Origin: Clostridia bacterium
Lineage (GTDB): Bacteria > Bacillota > Clostridia > Lachnospirales > Cellulosilyticaceae
Direction of reading: 5' to 3'
NCBI GenBank assembly: GCA_029239755.1
Contig: JARBUI010000003.1
Span: 186,001-250,000, forward strand
Length of the DNA stretch: 64,000 bases
The position numbers and the translations under genes are program-made. Each line of letters starts with the position of its first letter. The stretch's first letter is position 1. Under the pieces are notes generated by a model, which saw only the letters and a program-made list of their open reading frames with translations, did not search any database and was not told the origin of the DNA. This document shows positions 1 to 10,004 of the stretch, piece by piece.

Positions 1-1
1 A

Positions 2-1318
2 GTTACAGGCCCCTATCCTGCCAAAAGTCATCAGCCTTCTTCCAAGACCAAAGTCTTTACCATAAGCAGAACGATCAAAAATTATGATAAATCTAAAACT
101 TTAGGGGTACTTGCCATCAACATTAACCTTAGTATCCTTCATAAGTATATTGAGTCTATAGAAGATTCCAGCTTAGGCTCGCTGATGATCATCAACGAAC
201 AAGGAGATGTTATTTATGAACCCTCAGGAAATAAGAAGACTGCAGACAAATCTCCTATTAACCTCTATCCTTCTCCATCAAATATAGACACTATTTTAAG
301 ATTAAAAAAAGGTGACTTTATTACAAAGATAAACGGAGCTCCGTATCAAATTATATTTAGTACGATGCCTAAAACAAATTGGACTGTACTTAATATCATT
401 CCTTATAGTGAATTTGCAAAAGAAGTTAACCTTATAAGAAGGTTTGTTTTTCTTATTGGTTTACTGAGTCTTATAACCACAGTTTTTCTTACGCTTCTCC
501 TATCAAGTAAAATCACAAGGCCCATTGTCGAACTTACAAAACGCCTTAATTCAGCGATAAAAGATAACTTATATACCTCTGAGCCTATTATCTCAAATGA
601 TGAAATTGGTCAAATGTCTAAAAGCTTTAATCAGATGCTTGTCCAGATAGACACACTTATTAAACAAACGATTAAGGATCAGCAGATTAAAAGAAAACTT
701 GAGCTAACAAGCCTTCAGCATCAAATCAATCCGCATTTTTTATACAATACCTTGGACTCTATAATTTGGATGGTGGAAAGTAATGATGAAAATACGGTTC
801 CTCTCATTGAAGCATTGTCTGGACTATTTAGAATCAGCCTAAGTAAAGGGAGTGAACTTATACCCCTATCGAAAGAGTTAGAGCATGCTAAGAATTATCT
901 CTTTATACAAAGTATGCGCTATCTCAATAAGTTTACATTTGACATCGAAGCGGATCCTTCATTAACTCACTATTTAACGCCTAAGCTGCTGCTTCAGCCC
1001 ATTATTGAGAACAGTATTTACCATGGTATTAAGCCCAAAAAAGAAAAGAGCCATATTTCTATTTCTGTTAAAGAATCAGAAAATGACATAGAAATTCTCA
1101 TTATAGATGATGGAATAGGAATGGATGAATCTAAACTTTCTCATATCTTTGATTCAGATTATATTAAGGAAAACTCGTCTGGAGGAGTCGGAGTAGATAA
1201 TGTTAACAGCAGAATTAAGCTGTACTTTGGAGCTGAGTATGGCTTATCCTTTTATAGTGCTGTTGGGACGGGAACTACTGTAAGTGTTAAGTTTCCAAAA
1301 ATAGCAACACTTGTATAA
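2..1318 (+). CDS. Sensor histidine kinase, YesM/LytS type (5' end outside window)
   Basis: The frame is open back to base 2 without a stop, so this is the C-terminal 438 residues of a longer protein; the internal ATG at 185 is not the start. Visible in order: the end of an extracellular Cache-like sensor domain, a membrane helix at about residues 143-168 of the visible part, a HAMP segment, the His_kinase motif QHQINPHFLYNTLDS carrying the phospho-accepting His, and an HATPase domain with the N-box IIENSIYHGI and the G-box DDGIGM. These kinases usually phosphorylate an AraC-type response regulator that controls sugar uptake genes; that partner is not in the window on this side. The neighbouring fucose genes suggest a carbohydrate signal, which is inference. 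A shared terminator follows immediately. Confidence 0.9.
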   Translation, partial: VTGPYPAKSHQPSSKTKVFTISRTIKNYDKSKTLGVLAININLSILHKYIESIEDSSLGSLMIINEQGDVIYEPSGNKKTADKSPINLYPSPSNIDTILRLKKGDFITKINGAPYQIIFSTMPKTNWTVLNIIPYSEFAKEVNLIRRFVFLIGLLSLITTVFLTLLLSSKITRPIVELTKRLNSAIKDNLYTSEPIISNDEIGQMSKSFNQMLVQIDTLIKQTIKDQQIKRKLELTSLQHQINPHFLYNTLDSIIWMVESNDENTVPLIEALSGLFRISLSKGSELIPLSKELEHAKNYLFIQSMRYLNKFTFDIEADPSLTHYLTPKLLLQPIIENSIYHGIKPKKEKSHISISVKESENDIEILIIDDGIGMDESKLSHIFDSDYIKENSSGGVGVDNVNSRIKLYFGAEYGLSFYSAVGTGTTVSVKFPKIATLV

Positions 1319-1360
1319 ATTAAAAAGGTATTGCAATCCAAGATGCAATACCTTTTTAAT
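1319..1360. terminator. Bidirectional terminator, perfect 17-bp stem
   Basis: Bases 1319-1335 are perfectly complementary to 1344-1360, with an 8-nt loop. The stem ends in A-runs on one side and T-runs on the other, so it can stop both the kinase transcript from the left and the fucU transcript from the right. Confidence 0.85.
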
Positions 1361-1362
1361 TA

Positions 1363-1797
1363 TTATTTATCAACTACAACGCCTTTTTTAAGAATAATGT
1401 TAGCATAAAGTGCACTTTCACTTGTTGCAACAATAGCATATGCTTTTTGAGCTCTGTCATAGAAATCAAATCTCTCAATAAACTCAATTTTCGCATCTTT
1501 ACCATCATGCTTTTTAATAACTTCTTTGTAATCTTCCCAAATAGTTGGTACAGTTGGATCTCCTTTAACTACTTCCATAAGTCCTACTGAAGTAGGGGCA
1601 TAAGTATCAAGCGGAAAGAAAGGAAGTATAGCATCTAATAGTTCTGTTACAGTATGTCCGTCGCATCTAACAAGTCTTTGTGCATTGGTATCTGCTGGGA
1701 AGTTGCCATCTGCAAATACAATTTCATCCCCGTGTCCCATTGACATAAGAATATGCATAAGGTCTGGAGATATAATAGCTGGAATTTTTTTCAACAT
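1363..1797 (-). CDS. fucU: L-fucose mutarotase (RbsD/FucU family)
   Basis: A 144-residue protein of the RbsD/FucU fold, which interconverts the anomers of L-fucose so that the isomerase receives its preferred form. It has the family motif MGHGDEIVFADGNFP with the catalytic His near residue 22, and the typical ending TSESALYANIILKKGVV. An upstream GTG is open, but it lies inside the ribosome binding site GAGGTG; the ATG at 1797 with 6-nt spacing is the better start. It sits downstream of fucI but is separated from it by a hairpin, so expression may depend on read-through or on a weak promoter of its own. A second, clearly related copy is at 8530-8961. Activity on fucose rather than ribose is inferred from the fucI neighbour. 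Confidence 0.88.
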   Translation of the reverse strand: MLKKIPAIISPDLMHILMSMGHGDEIVFADGNFPADTNAQRLVRCDGHTVTELLDAILPFFPLDTYAPTSVGLMEVVKGDPTVPTIWEDYKEVIKKHDGKDAKIEFIERFDFYDRAQKAYAIVATSESALYANIILKKGVVVDK

Positions 1798-1853
1798 AGT
1801 AATCACCTCGTAATTTATTTAATAATATAGGAGTTAAACTTATTTACTTGTAA

Positions 1854-1887
1854 TAAAAGCAGATAGTGAATACGCTATCTGCTTTTA
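1854..1887 (-). terminator. Hairpin between fucI and fucU
   Basis: Bases 1854-1866 pair perfectly with 1875-1887 (13 bp, 8-nt loop) and are flanked by A/T runs. It lies downstream of fucI on its transcript and before fucU, so it probably reduces fucU expression relative to fucI. Confidence 0.65.
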
Positions 1888-1935
1888 TCATAAAGGATCT
1901 ATAAATAGGGAGTTAATGGCTTTTCAAATATACTA

Positions 1936-3732
1936 TTAGCACTTTTTATAAAGTGGGCCAAAAGATTCACATGCTCTGTAATCTGCACCTTCTAAATCTT
2001 TTGTTCCAAATGCGCCCCAAGTTTTTGGACGGAAAATTCTTTCTTCTTCCACATTATGCATAGCTACTGGTATTCTAAGCATTGCTGCCATTGTGATGAG
2101 ATCATCACCAATATGTCCATAGCTTACTGCACCATGGTTCGCTGACCATGCATTCATAACACTATAAACATCTTTAAATACGCCTTCACCTGTTAATTTT
2201 GGTGCAAACCATGTTGTTGGCCATGTTCTGTTTGTACGCACATCAAGTGTATCATGTACGTCTTTTGGAAGATCTACTGTATAACCTTCTGCAATTTGAA
2301 GGATTGGTCCTAATCCTTTTACCATAGAGATACGGCTCATTGTAACCGGCATACTTCCTTTGCTTAAGAAGCATGATGAGAATCCGCCTCCTCTGAAGTA
2401 CTCAGTATCTGCTGGTGGCCAAACTGTTGCATCTAAGCACTTCTTCGCTTCTTCTTCTGTAATCTCCCAATAAGGTTTCATAACTGGGTTGCCATCTTTA
2501 TCTGACTGCTGACCAGTTCCATCTAAAGTAGTTGACCCTGAGTTAATAAGGTGGATAATACCATTTTCAGCAAGACCAGTTAATTTATGTCCTGTAACTC
2601 TTTCTACAGCATCTGGGCTCCAGTAAGTTCTTACATCAGAGAAGATTTGTGCTGTATTTGTAAGTAAATGTCCAAATAACATAGCAACACCATTTAATGA
2701 ATCATTTTCTGTTGCCATAACAAAAGCTTCTCTTATACCGTTCCAATCAAATGAAGAGTTAAGAATAGCTTCCATAAAGTCTCCGTTTGGAAGATAATCT
2801 GTCCATTGTCTTTGTCCTTGGAATCCAGCTGCAAGTGCATTGTGTCCTTCAGCTTCTTCTCTATATCCCATTTCAGCAAGCTTTGGATTTCCAATCATAA
2901 GGTCACGACAGATGATTGCCATTTTAACGACATATTCCCAGTCTGATTCTTTTTGCTCTTTTGTTCTTTGAACATTTTCACCGTTAAAGTCTGTGCCTTC
3001 TTTACAATTTGCTTTTGTCCAAGCAAGTGCTTTTTCATATTCGTCTTTGTCGTAGATGCCTTCTTGAATACGGCGAGAAATTTCACACATATCAATATAT
3101 TCATTTCTCATACCAAGATAGTCGCTAAAGAAGTTAGGATCAACAACTGAACCTGCGATTCCCATTGAAACGCTTCCGATAGATAAATAAGATTTATCTT
3201 TCATAGCTGCTACTGCAAGGCCTGATTTCGCAAATTTTAATAATTTTTCTTGTACATCTTCTGGAATCGTATTGTCTGTTACATCTTGAACATCTTTTCC
3301 ATAGATTGTGAATACCGGAAGACCCATTTGATCATGTCCTGCTGCTGCTGCTGCAAGGTATACTGCTCCTGGTCTTTCTGTTCCATTAAAGCCCCAAATA
3401 GCTTTAACACGATGTGGATTTTGATCAATTGTTTCAGTACCATAGCACCAGCAAGGTGTTACTGTAAGTGAAACACCTACATTTTCTTTTTGGAATTTAT
3501 CTTCGCAGCGTGCTGCTTCTGCAACACCGCCGATTGTTGAATCTGCAATAACACACTCAACTTTTTCTCCACTTGGATGACGTAAGTTAGCTTCTAAGAA
3601 TGCTGCTACAAGTTTAGCCATACCCATTGTTTTTTCTTCAAGTGATTCTCTTACCCCTCTTCTTCTTCCATCAATTGTAGGTCTAATTCCTATTTTTGGA
3701 AGGCTTCCATTTAATCTAAATGCATTATTCAT
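1936..3732 (-). CDS. fucI: L-fucose isomerase
   Basis: A 598-residue cytoplasmic isomerase converting L-fucose to L-fuculose, the first committed step of fucose breakdown. The length matches the family (about 590). The three manganese ligands known in E. coli FucI (Glu337, Asp361, His528) correspond to Glu342 in ATENDSLNG, Asp366 in IFSDVRTYW and His533 in [11 protein letters not shown], a constant offset of five. The start codon follows a good AGGAGG site. It is transcribed divergently from the GntR-type regulator at 4121, and the spacer holds candidate operators, one of which may cover the promoter. No L-fuculokinase gene was found in the window. FucI enzymes often also accept D-arabinose. 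Confidence 0.96.
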   Translation of the reverse strand: MNNAFRLNGSLPKIGIRPTIDGRRRGVRESLEEKTMGMAKLVAAFLEANLRHPSGEKVECVIADSTIGGVAEAARCEDKFQKENVGVSLTVTPCWCYGTETIDQNPHRVKAIWGFNGTERPGAVYLAAAAAGHDQMGLPVFTIYGKDVQDVTDNTIPEDVQEKLLKFAKSGLAVAAMKDKSYLSIGSVSMGIAGSVVDPNFFSDYLGMRNEYIDMCEISRRIQEGIYDKDEYEKALAWTKANCKEGTDFNGENVQRTKEQKESDWEYVVKMAIICRDLMIGNPKLAEMGYREEAEGHNALAAGFQGQRQWTDYLPNGDFMEAILNSSFDWNGIREAFVMATENDSLNGVAMLFGHLLTNTAQIFSDVRTYWSPDAVERVTGHKLTGLAENGIIHLINSGSTTLDGTGQQSDKDGNPVMKPYWEITEEEAKKCLDATVWPPADTEYFRGGGFSSCFLSKGSMPVTMSRISMVKGLGPILQIAEGYTVDLPKDVHDTLDVRTNRTWPTTWFAPKLTGEGVFKDVYSVMNAWSANHGAVSYGHIGDDLITMAAMLRIPVAMHNVEEERIFRPKTWGAFGTKDLEGADYRACESFGPLYKKC

Positions 3733-4120
3733 TTAAATTCCTCCTTATATAAAATTAAAATTTTAAGTACTATCAGATATCCTGGTGTATTTTATAATGT
3801 ACCAGACGTTTAATACTTGTGAAAATTGGTATACTATATATACACCTCTTTTAAAACAATTACCTATACTCTATATATAATACATTTCATCATATTTGTC
3901 AATTCATTTATTTATTTTAAACTATTTTTATTTATTATTTTGCTTTTCGTCTTAATAAATACAAGCAATACAGCAATTTTGGTGTATATATGCTAAACCA
4001 ATAGTATATCTTTTTTACACCAATTTTAATTAAAAAACCTATAATTTGGGCAAAATGGTATTGCTTTATCTAAGACAAGTCTAGTATAATTTAAGTAACA
4101 TTATTTAAAGGAGCTAACCT
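3733..4120. promoter_or_regulatory. Divergent control region between fucI and the GntR regulator
   Basis: This 388-bp AT-rich spacer holds no open gene. It contains several GGT...ACC dyads: 3782-3805 (CTGGTGTA...TGTACCAG), 3828-3846 (GGTATAC...TACACC), and two opposed half-sites at 3977-3986 and 4016-4027 sharing TTGGTGTA. The first dyad overlaps a possible TATAAA -10 element reading towards fucI. The repeated motif suits a dimeric regulator such as the adjacent GntR/LacI hybrid. The assignment is by position only. Confidence 0.5.
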
Positions 4121-5188
4121 ATGGATTACTCTAATAAGACCTCTCCGCTTTATCTTCAAATTTATGGAGACTTAAAAACACTCATTGAACAACATCATTA
4201 TGAATATGGATCTTTTTTACCTGCTGAAAGAGTTCTTAGTACGCATTACAAGGTGGAACGACTGACACTTCGCAAAGCTCTTTCTCTTCTAGCAGAGCAA
4301 GGTTATATTGAGAAATTACCCGGAGCCGGCAATAAGATTATTTATAAATCTGCAACACCCGCATCCTCCCAAGCTATTGCCAACGCTATAGTTTATGTAC
4401 TTCCTGATATGGCTAATGAACGTGTAGCTCAGCCTTATCACATGGAAATATGTAATTACCTTGAAAAATATTGCAAAAATGATAACCTCGATCTTATTTT
4501 TACAAAAGTAAGTGATAGCCAAACAATGCCTTCCTTTTTACAGAATCCAGCTGCAGTAAGAGGGATTATATGGGTAGGGGATATTAACCCTGAGTTTCTG
4601 GAAATAGCCAGAAAAAATCATGTTCCTTCTATTGTTGTATCCAATAACTATCCTCACTTTCCACGTATTAATATGGATGATATTAACTGTGGTTATAGTG
4701 CAACTTGCCATCTCATTGAACAAGGCTGTAAACGGATTGTTCACATTGCAGGTTTTCCTAATTATATCAGCACATATAATCGAAGCGAAGGCTATAGACG
4801 TGCGCTTCTCGTTAATGGCCTAAAAGTACTTCCAGAACTTACTGTGCAAGGAGATTGGAACTTCTTAAGCGGTTATTCGAGTGTTACGCAGCTGATTGAA
4901 AATGGAATAGACTTTGACGGTATTATGGCATCAAATGATATGATGGCTCTAGGCGCTATGAAAGCAGTGATTACATCCGGCCTGAAGGTTCCCGAAGATA
5001 TTAAAATCGTTGGTATTGATAATATTGAGCAAAGCAAAATTTCTATTCCGGCACTCACTACTATTTGCGTAGAACAAAAAAGTATTGCTAAGTTAGCCTT
5101 TTTATTTTTAAAACAAATTATGGAGGGCGTTTCTATCCCTGATGAAATTCTTATCCCTGGCAAACTTATTAAAAGAGAGACAACTTAA
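4121..5188 (+). CDS. GntR/LacI-hybrid transcriptional regulator (AraR-like)
   Basis: A 355-residue repressor with an N-terminal GntR-type winged helix (about residues 1-75; SPLYLQIYGDLKTLIE and RLTLRKALSLLAEQGYIEK) and a C-terminal LacI/periplasmic-binding-type sugar domain (about 90-350; GIDNIEQSKISIPALTTI). This architecture is that of AraR of Bacillus, which releases DNA on binding its sugar. The gene is divergent from fucI, so L-fucose or a breakdown product is the likely inducer; that is inference. The start follows AAAGGAG with normal spacing, and a terminator follows the stop. Confidence 0.88.
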   Translation: MDYSNKTSPLYLQIYGDLKTLIEQHHYEYGSFLPAERVLSTHYKVERLTLRKALSLLAEQGYIEKLPGAGNKIIYKSATPASSQAIANAIVYVLPDMANERVAQPYHMEICNYLEKYCKNDNLDLIFTKVSDSQTMPSFLQNPAAVRGIIWVGDINPEFLEIARKNHVPSIVVSNNYPHFPRINMDDINCGYSATCHLIEQGCKRIVHIAGFPNYISTYNRSEGYRRALLVNGLKVLPELTVQGDWNFLSGYSSVTQLIENGIDFDGIMASNDMMALGAMKAVITSGLKVPEDIKIVGIDNIEQSKISIPALTTICVEQKSIAKLAFLFLKQIMEGVSIPDEILIPGKLIKRETT

Positions 5189-5204
5189 TCGTCTAAAGAT
5201 GACT

Positions 5205-5246
5205 ATACCATCAAGTGTTTCTAATACCCTTGATGGTATGTTTTTT
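5205..5246 (+). terminator. Terminator of the GntR regulator gene
   Basis: An 11-bp perfect stem (5205-5215 with 5229-5239) is followed by a T-rich run on the plus strand. Confidence 0.85.
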
Positions 5247-5460
5247 GTTTGAAATTATTTTGATAACACTAATAGAATATTCAAAGTAATATTGTTGAAT
5301 TATTATTATACTTATTTTGTATATATATAAATCAACTAAATATACTATATTTTTTTTAGTACTTCCCCCTTATTTTGTTAATCTTCCTAAGTTTCATTTC
5401 AAAAAAGCATAAATTATGATAAAATTTAATGAAATGTTACTAAGGAGTGTGATTTAATAA

Positions 5461-7521
5461 ATGAAGAAAATAGGATCTAGAATCAAATTCACATCAGAAA
5501 AAAGTCCTCTGAAGATCAAAAAGATGTCGGCTCCGAAAAAGAGTTCAAATGAAAAACTAGTATCTATCAAATTTAAACTTATTGCCATTTGTATAGTTTT
5601 TGCTATAATACCTCTTCTTATTGTAAATATTATCTCTTCTTCTATTTCTAAAAAAGCCTTACGCCAAACAACCCAACAGCTCACAAGTGAAATGGTTAAA
5701 CAAACAGCTCTTAATGTCAGTTCCTTTATACAAGAAGTTGAAAAGAACATTTCTAAGTTCGTTGTTGTTGATTTAACACAGCAAGATTTACTCTCTGACT
5801 ATTCTTCCAAGGAAATAATTGTGAAGCTTAATGCTACAAGAGAGATAGAGCAACAAATGCTTTTCTTGCAAACCATGGATAAAAATATTGGTAACATGGC
5901 TATAGTTTTTAATGATGGTGCTATATTAGGAGATCGTACTCAGCTAACGGATGAAAATTTACTTCCCTATAAAGATGTTGATACAAACAATGCCTCTATC
6001 TGGCAAAAAGGCTTAGGTACTATTTCTGATCAAATCTTTCTAACTCGCTCTGCTAATAACCTGTCAGGCAAGCAAGTTTGTACCCTAGTAACTTCTGTTA
6101 AACTTGATGCAATAATCAATAATCTTCAGAGTATTAACCTGCTGGAAAACTCTAATCTTTACGTGGTTGATAAGGATGGCAATATTATCTGCAACACCGG
6201 GGAACCCAAACAAACTTTAGATGAATACATATGGAATGCCCTTGATAAGGAGGCTGATTTTGGCACCACCGAATCTCATAATAAACTCATTACTTATGCT
6301 ATGCTCTCTAATGGCTGGAAGGTTATTGCTGAAATTCCTGAAAAATCACTGACTAGCCAGTTAAATGCTGCTGCTCTTACAACATGGTTTCTTATTTTAA
6401 TAACAGGTTTAGCAGCAGTTGTTGTAGGCTTATTAGTTGCTAAAGGTTTTGCTAATCCTATTATTAAGCTCATGACACTGATGAAACAAGCTGAAGGCGG
6501 CGACCTTACAGTACACATGTCAGAAAAAGGTAATGATGAAGTTGCAAGGCTTTGTGTAAGTTTTAACCATATGATAAGCAATATCCGAAGCTTGATTAAA
6601 GAAACCAAAGGTGTTATTAGTGACACGCTGGATAATAGCAAAATACTAAGTACCTCAACGCAGCAGTCAGTGGAGACTTTTGAACAGCTTGCCGTATCTA
6701 TTGGGGATATCGCCCAAGGGACTACCCATCAAGCCGAAGATGCGCAGCAAGGATCCTATGCTATGTCTAACTTATCAAGCAGCATACAAGATGTCATGCT
6801 GAAGACTAAGACGCTTTTTGAAAATAATCAAGGTGCTAAAGCAATGATTGAATCCGCTACAGATAATATCGAACTCCTTAATACAACGATGACATCTTCT
6901 ATTAAAGTATCTGCTGAAATCAAAGACAGTATTACTGAGCTTAGTACCTTAACAAGAAGTATTGAGGATATCATGAAACTAGTAGATGGTATTAGTGAAC
7001 AAACCAATCTTTTAGCTCTTAATGCAAGTATTGAGGCTGCCCGTGCTGGCGAAGTGGGAAAAGGCTTTGCTGTTGTAGCCCAAGAGGTAAGAAATCTAGC
7101 TGAACAGTCAAAGAATTCTACTGTTAGTGTTAGAAAGACACTTAATATCATACAGAGCAAAACGAAGGACGCTGTTCTATTAGTCAAAAAATCTAATGAA
7201 ATCTTTAGTGATCAAGAGAAATCTGTTAAAAAGACTTATGATATTTTCTTTGATATGATCAGTACTTTAAAGAATATGGGAGAGGAACTTGGATCTGTCA
7301 ATAAAAAAGTTCTGGATATGCAGGGCTTAAAAGAAGAAACCTCTGATAAGATTACTAATATTGCTACTGTTACTCAAGAATCAGCCGCTTCCACCGAGGA
7401 AGTAAGCGCATTAAGTGAAGAACAAAAAGCAGTTATTGAAAAACTTTATGATCTGTCTAATGAACTCTCAACGACTATGGAAACGCTTAATCATTCTATA
7501 CAAGCTTTCAAGGTAGATTAA
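5461..7521 (+). CDS. Methyl-accepting chemotaxis protein
   Basis: A 686-residue chemoreceptor. Two membrane helices (about residues 40-60 and 302-325) flank an extracellular Cache-like ligand domain; a HAMP segment follows, then a long coiled-coil signalling domain with the conserved hairpin tip [19 protein letters not shown] near residue 520. The receptor would bias flagellar rotation through CheA/CheW, which are not in the window. The N-terminal tail before the first helix is unusually long and basic for this family. The ligand cannot be read from sequence; the sugar-gene surroundings suggest a carbohydrate. RBS AAGGAG precedes the start. It is monocistronic, ending at a very strong hairpin. 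Confidence 0.93.
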   Translation: MKKIGSRIKFTSEKSPLKIKKMSAPKKSSNEKLVSIKFKLIAICIVFAIIPLLIVNIISSSISKKALRQTTQQLTSEMVKQTALNVSSFIQEVEKNISKFVVVDLTQQDLLSDYSSKEIIVKLNATREIEQQMLFLQTMDKNIGNMAIVFNDGAILGDRTQLTDENLLPYKDVDTNNASIWQKGLGTISDQIFLTRSANNLSGKQVCTLVTSVKLDAIINNLQSINLLENSNLYVVDKDGNIICNTGEPKQTLDEYIWNALDKEADFGTTESHNKLITYAMLSNGWKVIAEIPEKSLTSQLNAAALTTWFLILITGLAAVVVGLLVAKGFANPIIKLMTLMKQAEGGDLTVHMSEKGNDEVARLCVSFNHMISNIRSLIKETKGVISDTLDNSKILSTSTQQSVETFEQLAVSIGDIAQGTTHQAEDAQQGSYAMSNLSSSIQDVMLKTKTLFENNQGAKAMIESATDNIELLNTTMTSSIKVSAEIKDSITELSTLTRSIEDIMKLVDGISEQTNLLALNASIEAARAGEVGKGFAVVAQEVRNLAEQSKNSTVSVRKTLNIIQSKTKDAVLLVKKSNEIFSDQEKSVKKTYDIFFDMISTLKNMGEELGSVNKKVLDMQGLKEETSDKITNIATVTQESAASTEEVSALSEEQKAVIEKLYDLSNELSTTMETLNHSIQAFKVD

Positions 7522-7530
7522 ATTTAATAA

Positions 7531-7597
7531 AATATAAATAAGAGGACGGGTATTACATTATCATCTTAAATGTAATACCCGTCCTCTTATTTATATT
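7531..7597. terminator. Very long bidirectional terminator, 29-bp perfect stem
   Basis: Bases 7531-7559 pair without mismatch with 7569-7597 around a 9-nt loop. It lies between the convergent chemoreceptor gene and the minus-strand ketohexose operon and has A/T-rich outer arms, so it can serve both strands. Confidence 0.85.
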
Positions 7598-7660
7598 GTG
7601 ATAACACATATCATTCAAGTGTCATCTTCTGTATTAATGTATTGCAGGTTTCTGCTATTC

Positions 7661-8533
7661 TTAAGAAATACTAATGCTATGCACACACTTAAAAGTATCT
7701 TGAGCCTTCAAACTTATAACATCTTTTTTATATGCTAGTTCTTTACTGTCACCTGTATAATCTGCGTGACCATGCCAAGGCTCAATACACACAAATGATG
7801 CGTCATCTGTTGTGCTCCATATACCTAAGAAAGGAAATCCATCAAAGGTAACTTTAAGTATTTTATTATGTTTTCTACTTTTTAGAGACATGCTTTTGCT
7901 TTGATAGTCAGAAAAAACAAGAGGACCATCTTTAAATATCTGTTTATTTAGCTGTATGGTTTTACCACTAAACAAACGGGTTTCATTTGCTAAATAAACA
8001 TCTGGTGTTACAAGTATTTCTACAGCCTTTTCTTCTTTTTCAAACTCTAGGTAATAATCCTCAATGACTTCATCCTTAAACAATGGACACATAAAACCTG
8101 GATGTGCTCCTATTTTGAAGTACATGATATCATGATCTTGATTAATGACTTCATAGGCAATATCTAGCGTTCTCCCTTTTAGAGTATAAATGACCTTTAA
8201 ACAAAAATCAAAAGGATACATCGTCTTAGTCTTTAGAGAAGAGCTTAAAGCAAATGCTACTGTGCTCTCATCTCTTCTTTCTGCTTCAAACTCTAAGTCT
8301 CTTGCAAAACCATGGGCTGGTAGTTGATATTCTTTTTCTGCAATACTATATTTGCCTTCTACAATTTTTCCTACTATAGGAAATAAGATAGGAGTATGTC
8401 TTTTCCAATATTTTTCATCAGCATTCCAAATATATTCTGTGCCATCATTATCTGTAACACTTATAAGCTCAGCACCTAATGATGTTAGTGTAACTGTTAA
8501 ATCATCATTTTTCAACTCATATTCATAACTCAT
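7661..8533 (-). CDS. Aldose 1-epimerase family protein (LacX-like)
   Basis: A 290-residue protein of the galactose-mutarotase fold. It resembles the LacX/YeaD-type branch: LTSLGAELISV near the N terminus, ANDGKYWKRH-like region, KIGAHPGF carrying a conserved His, and IEPWHGHADY near the C terminus. Such proteins interconvert anomers of hexoses or hexose phosphates. It is the last gene of the operon and its start overlaps the fucU-like gene by 4 nt, so the two are translationally coupled; both are predicted mutarotases. The exact sugar is unknown. Confidence 0.85.
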   Translation of the reverse strand: MSYEYELKNDDLTVTLTSLGAELISVTDNDGTEYIWNADEKYWKRHTPILFPIVGKIVEGKYSIAEKEYQLPAHGFARDLEFEAERRDESTVAFALSSSLKTKTMYPFDFCLKVIYTLKGRTLDIAYEVINQDHDIMYFKIGAHPGFMCPLFKDEVIEDYYLEFEKEEKAVEILVTPDVYLANETRLFSGKTIQLNKQIFKDGPLVFSDYQSKSMSLKSRKHNKILKVTFDGFPFLGIWSTTDDASFVCIEPWHGHADYTGDSKELAYKKDVISLKAQDTFKCVHSISIS

Positions 8534-8961
8534 TCTACTACCACACCTTTTTTTAGTATGATGTTTGCGTAGAGTGCAGCTTCACTTGTTGTCACTACTG
8601 CATAGGCTTTTTTTGCTCTTTCATAAAACTCAAATTTATTAATAGGTAAAACAGCTTGGGAGTCATTTCCATGCTTATCAATAAGTTGTTTGTATTCATC
8701 CCAAATAACAGGTACTACAGGGTCATTTGGCAGCACTTCCATTAAGATAACAGGGTAATCTACATATTTATCAAGGGGCATAAACTTTAATATAGCATCT
8801 AATAGTTCAGGTACCCCATGTCCATCACATCTTATTACATTATCCGGATGACCAAATTTAGGAAAATTCCCATCTGCTATGACAAGTTCGTCCCCATGTC
8901 CCATTTCCATTAAGATCTTCAGAAGTTCAGGTGTTAAAATACTAGGTATTCCTTTTAGCAT
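8530..8961 (-). CDS. FucU/RbsD-family sugar mutarotase, second copy
   Basis: A 143-residue mutarotase with the family motif MGHGDELVIADGNFP and the conserved ending TSEAALYANIILKKGVVVE. It resembles the protein at 1363-1797 along its whole length, so the two are paralogues. Here it belongs to the ketohexose/polyol operon rather than the fucose genes, so its substrate may be another pyranose. The start follows an AGGGGGA site, and the stop overlaps the next gene. Confidence 0.85.
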   Translation of the reverse strand: MLKGIPSILTPELLKILMEMGHGDELVIADGNFPKFGHPDNVIRCDGHGVPELLDAILKFMPLDKYVDYPVILMEVLPNDPVVPVIWDEYKQLIDKHGNDSQAVLPINKFEFYERAKKAYAVVTTSEAALYANIILKKGVVVE

Positions 8962-8976
8962 ACAGAGTTCCCCCTC

Positions 8977-9990
8977 TTATTTTGTAATTGTTCCATCTAA
9001 ATCCCATAAATCAGTCCAGTCTTTTGCGCTTTCCCATAGGAACACTTGACCTTTAATAAGACGACAGTTTCTGTCAACTGTTTCAAGAGCTTTCATTTCT
9101 TCATCTGTAAGAAAGTCTTCTGTTGTACATTTTAAGTTGCTAACATATTCTACTTCATGTACAGAGAATGGAATTGGAATTTGACCGCGTTGTACTGCCC
9201 ATTTAAGGCACACTACTGCTGGGTGAATGCCATGCTTTTTAGCAATTTCTGCAACAACTGGTTCTTCAATATCTGCTACATCATCAGGTGTTTTATCTCT
9301 ATCAGGACGTGTTGGTGAACCTATTGGGCAGAATCCTATTGGCTGAATACCGTTAGCTACGCAGAAATCATAAAGTTCTGGCTGCTGGAAGCAAGGATGT
9401 AATTCCATTTCATTAGCAACTGGTTTGATTCTGCAGTCTCTAAGTAAAAGTTCAAGTTTTGGAATAGTCATATTAGATGTTCCAATATTTCTAACAAGTC
9501 CTGCGTCAACAAGCCTTTCCATTTGTCTCCATGTTTTCATAAAGTTTTCATGAATGTATGGCACAGCATCTTTACTACGTGAATCTACACTGCAGCCTGG
9601 TGCGTGATAGTTTGGAAATGGCCAATGAACAAAGAAAAGATCGATACAATCTAATTTTAAATCTTTAAGAGATTTTGCTACAGAAAGAAGTACATCTCCC
9701 TCGCCATGCATGTTATTCCATACTTTTGATGTGATAAATAATTCTTCACGTTTTACTTCACCGTTCTTAATAGCCGCATCAAATACTTCACCTATTAAAT
9801 GTTCATTGCCATATACTGCTGCACAGTCAAAGAGTCTGTATCCTACTCTAATTGCCCCTGCAACTGCTGCTGACACCTGTTCTGGCGTGAATCTGTCTGA
9901 ACCGAAAGTCCCCATACCTATTGCCGGTATTTCTTCGCCAGTATAAAGTTTACGTTTTGGTACTAATTTTGGATCTACAAAATTTGTCAT
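8977..9990 (-). CDS. Aldo/keto reductase
   Basis: A 337-residue NAD(P)H-dependent oxidoreductase of the AKR superfamily. The catalytic tetrad is visible: Asp and Tyr in RLFDCAAVYGNE, Lys in FITSKVWN and His in FFVHWPFPNY. The phosphate-binding end includes VSNLKCTTEDFLTDEEM. In this operon it could reduce an aldose to a polyol, which the neighbouring zinc dehydrogenase would oxidise to a ketose, but the substrate is inferred only. It lies 14 nt after the PfkB kinase gene in the same direction. Confidence 0.88.
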   Translation of the reverse strand: MTNFVDPKLVPKRKLYTGEEIPAIGMGTFGSDRFTPEQVSAAVAGAIRVGYRLFDCAAVYGNEHLIGEVFDAAIKNGEVKREELFITSKVWNNMHGEGDVLLSVAKSLKDLKLDCIDLFFVHWPFPNYHAPGCSVDSRSKDAVPYIHENFMKTWRQMERLVDAGLVRNIGTSNMTIPKLELLLRDCRIKPVANEMELHPCFQQPELYDFCVANGIQPIGFCPIGSPTRPDRDKTPDDVADIEEPVVAEIAKKHGIHPAVVCLKWAVQRGQIPIPFSVHEVEYVSNLKCTTEDFLTDEEMKALETVDRNCRLIKGQVFLWESAKDWTDLWDLDGTITK

Positions 9991-10004
9991 AGTCTCTTCT
10001 CTCC

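Noticed and set aside
185-1318. ATG at 185 as the start of the first kinase
   Set aside because: The frame stays open to the window edge and encodes a sensible sensor domain, so the gene starts outside the window.
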